Source: PALSA-555 sp963731625
Lineage (GTDB): Bacteria; Actinomycetota; Acidimicrobiia; IMCC26256; PALSA-555
NCBI GenBank assembly: GCA_963731625.1
Contig: CAVSWH010000015.1
Span: 302,229 to 366,228 of the forward strand
DNA: 64,000 nucleotides
Direction of reading: 5' to 3'
In this document: positions 59,454 to 64,000 of the stretch, piece by piece
How the letters are laid out: every line of letters begins with the position of its first letter
Numbering within the stretch: position 1 is the first letter of the stretch
Position numbers and translations under genes: made by a program
Notes under the pieces: model-generated
The model's input: the letters and a program-made list of their open reading frames with translations, nothing else
What the model was told of the DNA's origin: nothing
The model's database searches: none

Positions 59454-60875
59454 ATGGCCCAGCAGTCCAATCCGCACATGGCGGAGAGCGACGCCCTGAG
59501 TTGGTACATCGAGCGGGACCCGCTCCTGCGCTCGACGATCGTGGTCGTGCTGGTGCTGGACCGCAGCCCCGACCCCGAGGCGCTGCGCGAGCGAGCCGAC
59601 CGGGCGAGTCGCCTCGTGCCAGGGCTGCGACACAAGGTCTTCGAGCCGCCGCTGCGCCTCACGCCCCCACGGTGGGTGGTCGACCCCGACTTCGACCTGT
59701 CCTGGCACGTGCGCCACATCGAGGCACCCCACCCGGGGACCTTGGCGGGTGTGCTCGAGTTGGCTCGGATCGCGGGAACGGCGGGTTTCGACCGGGCCCG
59801 CCCGATGTGGGAGTGGACGGTTGCCCACGGGCTCGAGAACGGCCAGGCGGCGGTCGTGCTGAAGTTCCACCACTCGCTGATCGATGGCATCGGGGGCATG
59901 CAGCTCGCCGCGACGTTGTTCGACGCTGATCGGGACGGCTCGGACCCCGGGCCGATGCCGGACGCCCCGAAGCCCGAGCCGGTGTCCCTGGCGAACGCGC
60001 TCAGCGACGTGACGCTGTACAACTGGAACCGAGCGTCGCGGTTCGCCCGCCGTCACGCGGCCACGATGATCGGGCAGGCGCAGCAGGCGCTGCGTCACCC
60101 AATGGACGCCGCGGCTCGCACCATCGAGACCGCGCGTTCGGTCGCCAAGACGGTCCGACCGATGACCGACACCAAGTCGCCGATCATGGTCGAGCGCAAC
60201 CTCGGTCGCCACTACAGCGTGCTCGAGTGCTGCCTCCCCGACCTGCAACGGGCCGCCAGCCAGGCGCACGGCACGATCAACGACGCCTTCCTGGCGGGCG
60301 TCGCCGGTGGGCTGCGCCGCTACCACGAGCGGCACGGGAGCGGCTGCGACGAGCTGCGCGTCACACTTCCGATCAGCCTGCGCGTCGAGGGAGACCCGAT
60401 CGGGGGCAACCGCATCACGTTGATGCGCTTCAGCGTCCCCGCCGGCATCGAGGACCCCGGGTCGCGGATGCGAGCGATCCACGACCTCGCGGTCGAGGCA
60501 CGGACCGAGCCGTCGATCCCCTTCACGAACGCCATCGCGGGCGCGCTCAACCTGCTCCCGCCGGGACTCGTGGGCGGGATGCTCAAGCACGTGGACTTCG
60601 TCGCGACGAACGTCCCCGGTCTCACCACGTCGCTCTACGTCGGTGGGGCGCGGCTCGAGCGCTTCTACTCCTTCGCCCCGACGATCGGCGCCGGGGTGAA
60701 CGTGTCGTTGCTCTCCTACTGCGGCGTCTGCAGCATCGGGGTGAACACAGACACGGGGGCGGTGCCCGACCCGGACGTGCTGATGGACTGTCTCCGGGAG
60801 GAGTTTGAGGCGATCCTCGACCTGGGAGGTGAGCACGGCCCCGTGGTCCTGCCGGCGCGTGCCGCACCCGGATGA
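59454..60875 (+). CDS. Wax ester synthase / diacylglycerol acyltransferase (WS/DGAT)
   Basis: About 473 residues. It opens MAESDALSWYIERDPLLRSTIVVVLVL, has the catalytic HHSLIDGIGG near residue 142 and the family's second-half motifs NDAFLAGVAGGLRRY, LPISLRVEGDPIGGNRITL and FVATNVPGLTTSLYVGGA. The start is ATG 59454; earlier codons in the frame overlap the esterase gene. The third WS/DGAT begins 37 nt after its stop, so they form one unit. The two proteins are clearly different, not a recent duplication. Confidence 0.9.
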   Translation: MAQQSNPHMAESDALSWYIERDPLLRSTIVVVLVLDRSPDPEALRERADRASRLVPGLRHKVFEPPLRLTPPRWVVDPDFDLSWHVRHIEAPHPGTLAGVLELARIAGTAGFDRARPMWEWTVAHGLENGQAAVVLKFHHSLIDGIGGMQLAATLFDADRDGSDPGPMPDAPKPEPVSLANALSDVTLYNWNRASRFARRHAATMIGQAQQALRHPMDAAARTIETARSVAKTVRPMTDTKSPIMVERNLGRHYSVLECCLPDLQRAASQAHGTINDAFLAGVAGGLRRYHERHGSGCDELRVTLPISLRVEGDPIGGNRITLMRFSVPAGIEDPGSRMRAIHDLAVEARTEPSIPFTNAIAGALNLLPPGLVGGMLKHVDFVATNVPGLTTSLYVGGARLERFYSFAPTIGAGVNVSLLSYCGVCSIGVNTDTGAVPDPDVLMDCLREEFEAILDLGGEHGPVVLPARAAPG

Positions 60876-60912
60876 CCCCGCGACGCGCCGCGCGCGGCCG
60901 CCGGGGCTCGTG

Positions 60913-62292
60913 ATGGAGCGCGTCGGGCCCCTCGACGCCTCGTTCCTCGCCATCGAGGACGCCGTCAACCACATGCACATCGGGTCGGTCGGGATCCTCG
61001 AGGCGCCCGCCCCGGACTACGCCGCCCTCTGCGAGCGGATCGCGTCGAGGCTCGTGCTCGTCCCGCGCTACCGACAGAAGGTGCGCACGGCCCCGGCCGG
61101 CGTCGGTCGCCCCGTCTGGATCGACGACCCTCACTTCCGCATCGACTACCACGTCCGCCACGTCGCGCTCCCGCGCGGGGATCCGACGACGGAGCTGCGC
61201 CGCCTCGTCGGGCGCCTCATGTCCCAGCAGCTCGACCGGCACAAGCCCCTGTGGGAGAACTGGATGGTCGAGGGCCTCGCCGACGGCCGGTGGGCCCTGG
61301 TCACGAAGGTCCATCACAGCATGGTGGACGGGATCGCCGGCTCGGACCTGCTCGAGGTCATCCTCGACCGCCAGGCGGAACCGTCGCCCTCCCCGCCCGA
61401 CACCTGGGAGCCCGCCCGGGAGCCGTCCGTCACCGAGCTCGCCTGGCACACCGCACGGGAAGTGGCCGAGGCGCCAGCGATCTGGGCCCGTGGGCTGGCG
61501 CGCGCCGCGCGGCATCCGGACGCGGCCCTGCGGCGCGCCGGCGACGTCGCGACCGGCCTGGCGCGAATGGGCGGGCTGGTCCGCGCGGCGCCCGTCTCGA
61601 CGCTCACCGGCTCGATCGGGCCCCACCGCTGCTGGGACTACACGCAGACAACGCTGGCGGAGGTGAAGTGGATCCGCACGCGTCTGGGTGGAACGGTCAA
61701 CGACGTGGTCCTCGCCGCCGTGACCCGGGGCTTCCGCGAGCTGCTGTCGGCGTGTGGCGAGTCCGTCGAGGGGCGGGTGGTACGCAGCCTGGTGCCGGTG
61801 TCGCTGCGCACCCCGGACGCTCGCGGCCTGCTCGACAACCGGGTGACGGCGGTGTTCGCCGAGCTTCCGGTCGGCATCGCGGACCCGGTCGAGCGCCTGT
61901 CCGAGGTCCGAGCGCAAATGCAGGACCTCAAGGGGTCGCACGAGGCGGAGGCGGCCGAGGTCGCCACGACCATGACCGGCTTCGCGCCGGCGACGCTCGT
62001 GGCGCTCCTCACGAGGGTGGCGGTGCACCGCCAGCACAGTGTCGAGACGATCACGACGAACGTGCCTGGTCCCCAGGCCCCGCTGTACCTCCTCGGGTGC
62101 CGCATGCTTGAGGCGTTCCCCTACGTGCCGATCGCGGGGAACATCCGAGTCAGCGTCGCAATCTGGTCCTACGCCGGGGGTGTCTTCTTCGGCGTCACGG
62201 GGGATTGGGGCGCGGCGCCTGACGTGGCTGTGCTCTGCGCCGGCATCGACGAGGGCTTCCGGGAGCTTCACCGCGTGGCCGCCGCGGCCTGA
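60913..62292 (+). CDS. Wax ester synthase / diacylglycerol acyltransferase (WS/DGAT)
   Basis: About 459 residues from ATG 60913 (GTG 60910 is an alternative). The standard N-terminus MERVGPLDASFLAIED, catalytic VHHSMVDGIAG near residue 137, NDVVLAAVTRGFRELL, VPVSLRTPDARGLLDNRV and TTNVPGPQAPLYLLGCRM are present. It converges with an acyltransferase gene at 62353. Along with its upstream partner it completes a storage-lipid synthesis cluster. Confidence 0.9.
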   Translation: MERVGPLDASFLAIEDAVNHMHIGSVGILEAPAPDYAALCERIASRLVLVPRYRQKVRTAPAGVGRPVWIDDPHFRIDYHVRHVALPRGDPTTELRRLVGRLMSQQLDRHKPLWENWMVEGLADGRWALVTKVHHSMVDGIAGSDLLEVILDRQAEPSPSPPDTWEPAREPSVTELAWHTAREVAEAPAIWARGLARAARHPDAALRRAGDVATGLARMGGLVRAAPVSTLTGSIGPHRCWDYTQTTLAEVKWIRTRLGGTVNDVVLAAVTRGFRELLSACGESVEGRVVRSLVPVSLRTPDARGLLDNRVTAVFAELPVGIADPVERLSEVRAQMQDLKGSHEAEAAEVATTMTGFAPATLVALLTRVAVHRQHSVETITTNVPGPQAPLYLLGCRMLEAFPYVPIAGNIRVSVAIWSYAGGVFFGVTGDWGAAPDVAVLCAGIDEGFRELHRVAAAA

Positions 62293-62352
62293 GCTCCTCG
62301 GGCGAGCTACGGCTCATGGCGAGCGCGCCGACGGTGCCCGACGATCGGCGCG

Positions 62353-63315
62353 TCAGGGCTGGGGATGCCGGGCGCGGGCGCCCCGCCGCGCGAGGTCGCG
62401 GAGGCGGGCCATGAGCGGGTGGGGGAGCGCGGCGACGAGCTCGTCGAGGTTCGCTTGCATGCGCCCCTGGATCTCCTCGTAGCAGCGCCCGACGATGACC
62501 GGATCGTCGGCCGCCTCGGGCTCATAGCCCGTCCAGTCGATCGGCTCGCAGACGCGGACGGTGACCTTCGCCGGGAGGGGCCAGACGGGCATAGGGGCGG
62601 GCGCCACGCCCCAGGGAAGACCGGCCACCAGCGGCAGGATGTGGATGTTCAGGCGGTCGAGGCCGAGCCGGCGCGCGATGACCTCGCCCCGGGTCAGCAC
62701 GATGATCACGTCGTGGCTGCCGTGGGCCACCATCGGCACCACGGGGACACGTTGGCGCAGCGCGAGGCGCACGAAGCCGGTGCGCCCGTGCAGGTCGACC
62801 CGGTGACGCTCGGTCCAGGGGCGATAGGCATCCTCGTCGCCGCCCGGGTAGACGAGCACCGAGCACCCGTCCTGGAGCAGTCGTGCCGCCGCCGCGTGGC
62901 TCGCCGGGACGACGCCGAGGCGACGCACCATCGGGCCGACCGTGGGAATCGCGAACATGAAGTCGAACCCCAGTGAGTAGAGCGGCTCGTCGACCCCGCG
63001 TGCTCGGACCCAGTGGCGGAGGAACGCCCAGTAGTCCGGCATGTACACGCCACCGGAGTGGTTCGAGACGATCAGCACCGGCCCGCTCGCCGGGAGGCGC
63101 TCGAAGTGGTGGACCTCCGGGTCGAAGTAGGCCAGCCAGAGGTCGAGGGCAGGAAGGATACGGGTAATGAACGCCGGGTCCCGCCCGAGCGAGTCGTCGT
63201 CGAGGCCGCGCTCGACCCGCTCGCCGAGCCGGTCGATCGGCGACAGGAAGTGATGGTCGCCCCCGTAGTGGCGACCCTCGTGCCCACCTGCAGATGCGGT
63301 CGGAGACTGGTCCAT
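62353..63315 (-). CDS. Lysophospholipid acyltransferase family (PlsC-like) protein
   Basis: About 320 residues. It has the acyltransferase core: VLIVSNHSGGVYMPDYWAFL near residue 83 with the catalytic His, FAIPTVGPMVRRLGVVPAS near 122, SVLVYPGGDEDAYRP near 150 (phosphate-binding segment) and VPVVPMVAHGSHD near 187. Such enzymes acylate glycerol phosphates or related lipids at the membrane. The start is ATG 63315 (MDQSPTAS), with GGGAGG upstream. Placed next to the WS/DGAT pair, it fits the triacylglycerol pathway. Confidence 0.85.
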   Translation of the reverse strand: MDQSPTASAGGHEGRHYGGDHHFLSPIDRLGERVERGLDDDSLGRDPAFITRILPALDLWLAYFDPEVHHFERLPASGPVLIVSNHSGGVYMPDYWAFLRHWVRARGVDEPLYSLGFDFMFAIPTVGPMVRRLGVVPASHAAAARLLQDGCSVLVYPGGDEDAYRPWTERHRVDLHGRTGFVRLALRQRVPVVPMVAHGSHDVIIVLTRGEVIARRLGLDRLNIHILPLVAGLPWGVAPAPMPVWPLPAKVTVRVCEPIDWTGYEPEAADDPVIVGRCYEEIQGRMQANLDELVAALPHPLMARLRDLARRGARARHPQP

Positions 63316-63362
63316 CGAACCTCCCGGAAGCGACGCCTCCCGGCACCTCATCGTTGGTCGAG

Positions 63363-64000
63363 CTAGCCGGTCAAGAGGTCTTCCTTGATCGTCGTACGGT
63401 TGCTCGGCGTGCAATCGAAGGTTCCCGGCTTGGCCGGGTAGACGCGTGCGAACTGCCCGTTCCTGACCTGCATGAGAAGGAAGCAGGCCGACGGGATCCG
63501 CTGGCCGATGTTCGTGGGGGCCGACATCCCGTCGGCGTCGAAGTTGGTTGCCGAACGCAACGCCTCGAGGAGCGCCTTGCGCGTGAGCGCGTTCCTGCCG
63601 CTGCGCTTCACGATCGTGTTGACGGACTCACGGAACAGGAGTGCGCCGATCCAGGCGTACTCGCCGAAGCCGTCGACGTTGTTGGCGCCCGTGTACCGCA
63701 CGTAGTCCGCCAGCGCGGCGTTGTCCTTGGCTTCGCTGAAGGGCAGGGTCGCCAGGGTGACGTACTGACCCTCGACGGCGGCTCCCCCCTCCTGGATGAG
63801 GCGCGTGTCGTAGCAGTTCGAGAAGCAGTCCCAGACGACGTTCTTGTCGGTCAGGCCCTGGAGCGAGGCCTCGCGGCGGAGAGCGATGTCATTGTTGTAC
63901 GGCCCGGTGTTCAGGGCGTAGTTGGCGTCCTTGCTCTTCATCCGCTCCACGATCGGCGTGTAGGCCGGTTGGGGAGCAGACGCCGAGATGCCGATCTCGG
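63363..64000 (-). CDS. ABC branched-chain amino-acid-type substrate-binding protein (partial, N-terminus outside window)
   Basis: C-terminal about 211 residues of a periplasmic-binding-protein type 1 receptor, reading from the right window edge without interruption (EIGISASAPQPAYTPIVERMKSKDANY at the beginning). Segments VWDCFSNCYDTRLIQEGG, GQYVTLATLPFSEAKDN, FGEYAWIGALLFRESVNTIV and a Cys pair are visible; the C-terminus IKEDLLTG is complete. Related receptors bind amino acids, amides or aromatic acids for uptake. The transporter subunits must lie outside the window. Confidence 0.8.
   Translation of the reverse strand, partial: EIGISASAPQPAYTPIVERMKSKDANYALNTGPYNNDIALRREASLQGLTDKNVVWDCFSNCYDTRLIQEGGAAVEGQYVTLATLPFSEAKDNAALADYVRYTGANNVDGFGEYAWIGALLFRESVNTIVKRSGRNALTRKALLEALRSATNFDADGMSAPTNIGQRIPSACFLLMQVRNGQFARVYPAKPGTFDCTPSNRTTIKEDLLTG

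Noticed and set aside
1..64000. tRNA, rRNA or riboswitch genes
   Set aside because: In reading the intergenic stretches I saw no cloverleaf or conserved riboswitch core; a covariance search would be needed to exclude them fully.

Overview
The window is GC-rich, densely coded bacterial DNA that reads as actinobacterial. The supporting signs are a mycothiol-dependent maleylpyruvate isomerase-type protein, three WS/DGAT wax-ester/triacylglycerol synthases, P450s of the CYP124/125/142 type, a DUF2867 epimerase, SHOCT proteins, and many GTG starts. Several -10 boxes (TAnnnT) sit only 6-9 nt before start codons, which implies leaderless mRNAs. An environmental actinobacterium, possibly of class Acidimicrobiia, is my best guess; no rRNA or tRNA gene is present to settle it.

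Layout. 1-3.6 kb (minus): GMC oxidoreductase, MFS transporter and an SDR cut by the window edge, a likely operon. 3.8-9.5 kb (plus): GH15 trehalase-like hydrolase, then cydA-cydB-ClC coupled by ATGA overlaps. 9.5-16.3 kb: NuoF-like protein, two SHOCT proteins, a broken glutamine synthetase III remnant, a maleylpyruvate isomerase-type protein, fatty acid desaturase, and a coupled GNAT-RDD pair. 16.7-31 kb: a surface/secretion region with a secreted unknown, a BBE-type FAD oxidoreductase, a secreted GH94-like enzyme, three glycine-rich secreted proteins and a polysaccharide deacetylase-GT2 fusion. 31-44.8 kb: AhpD-like protein, amidase, HU, DUF2867 epimerase, two P450s, two orphan binding proteins, a double-HTH protein, a gene fragment and small unknowns. 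44.9-49.5 kb: carboxylesterase divergent from a small catabolic group (2-hydroxyacid dehydrogenase, frameshifted class II aldolase, amidohydrolase). 50-53 kb: secreted repeat-domain protein, DUF2071 protein, universal stress protein. 53.4-63.3 kb: lipid metabolism (acyl-CoA dehydrogenase, three WS/DGATs, lipase-like esterase, acyltransferase) plus a TreT-like glycosyltransferase. The right edge holds a partial branched-chain amino-acid-type binding protein.

The strongest unexplained signal is a family of about 33 intergenic palindromes, mostly 27 bp, with arms GACTCGCGGT and ACCGCGAGTC. They run from 11.0 to 56.3 kb. None lies inside a confident gene, and every convergent gene pair from 11 to 52 kb has at least one. 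One copy shows a compensatory base-pair change. Two copies belong to a larger composite element that occurs twice. A second new signal is a shared C-terminal FTG-stop tail on four secreted proteins.
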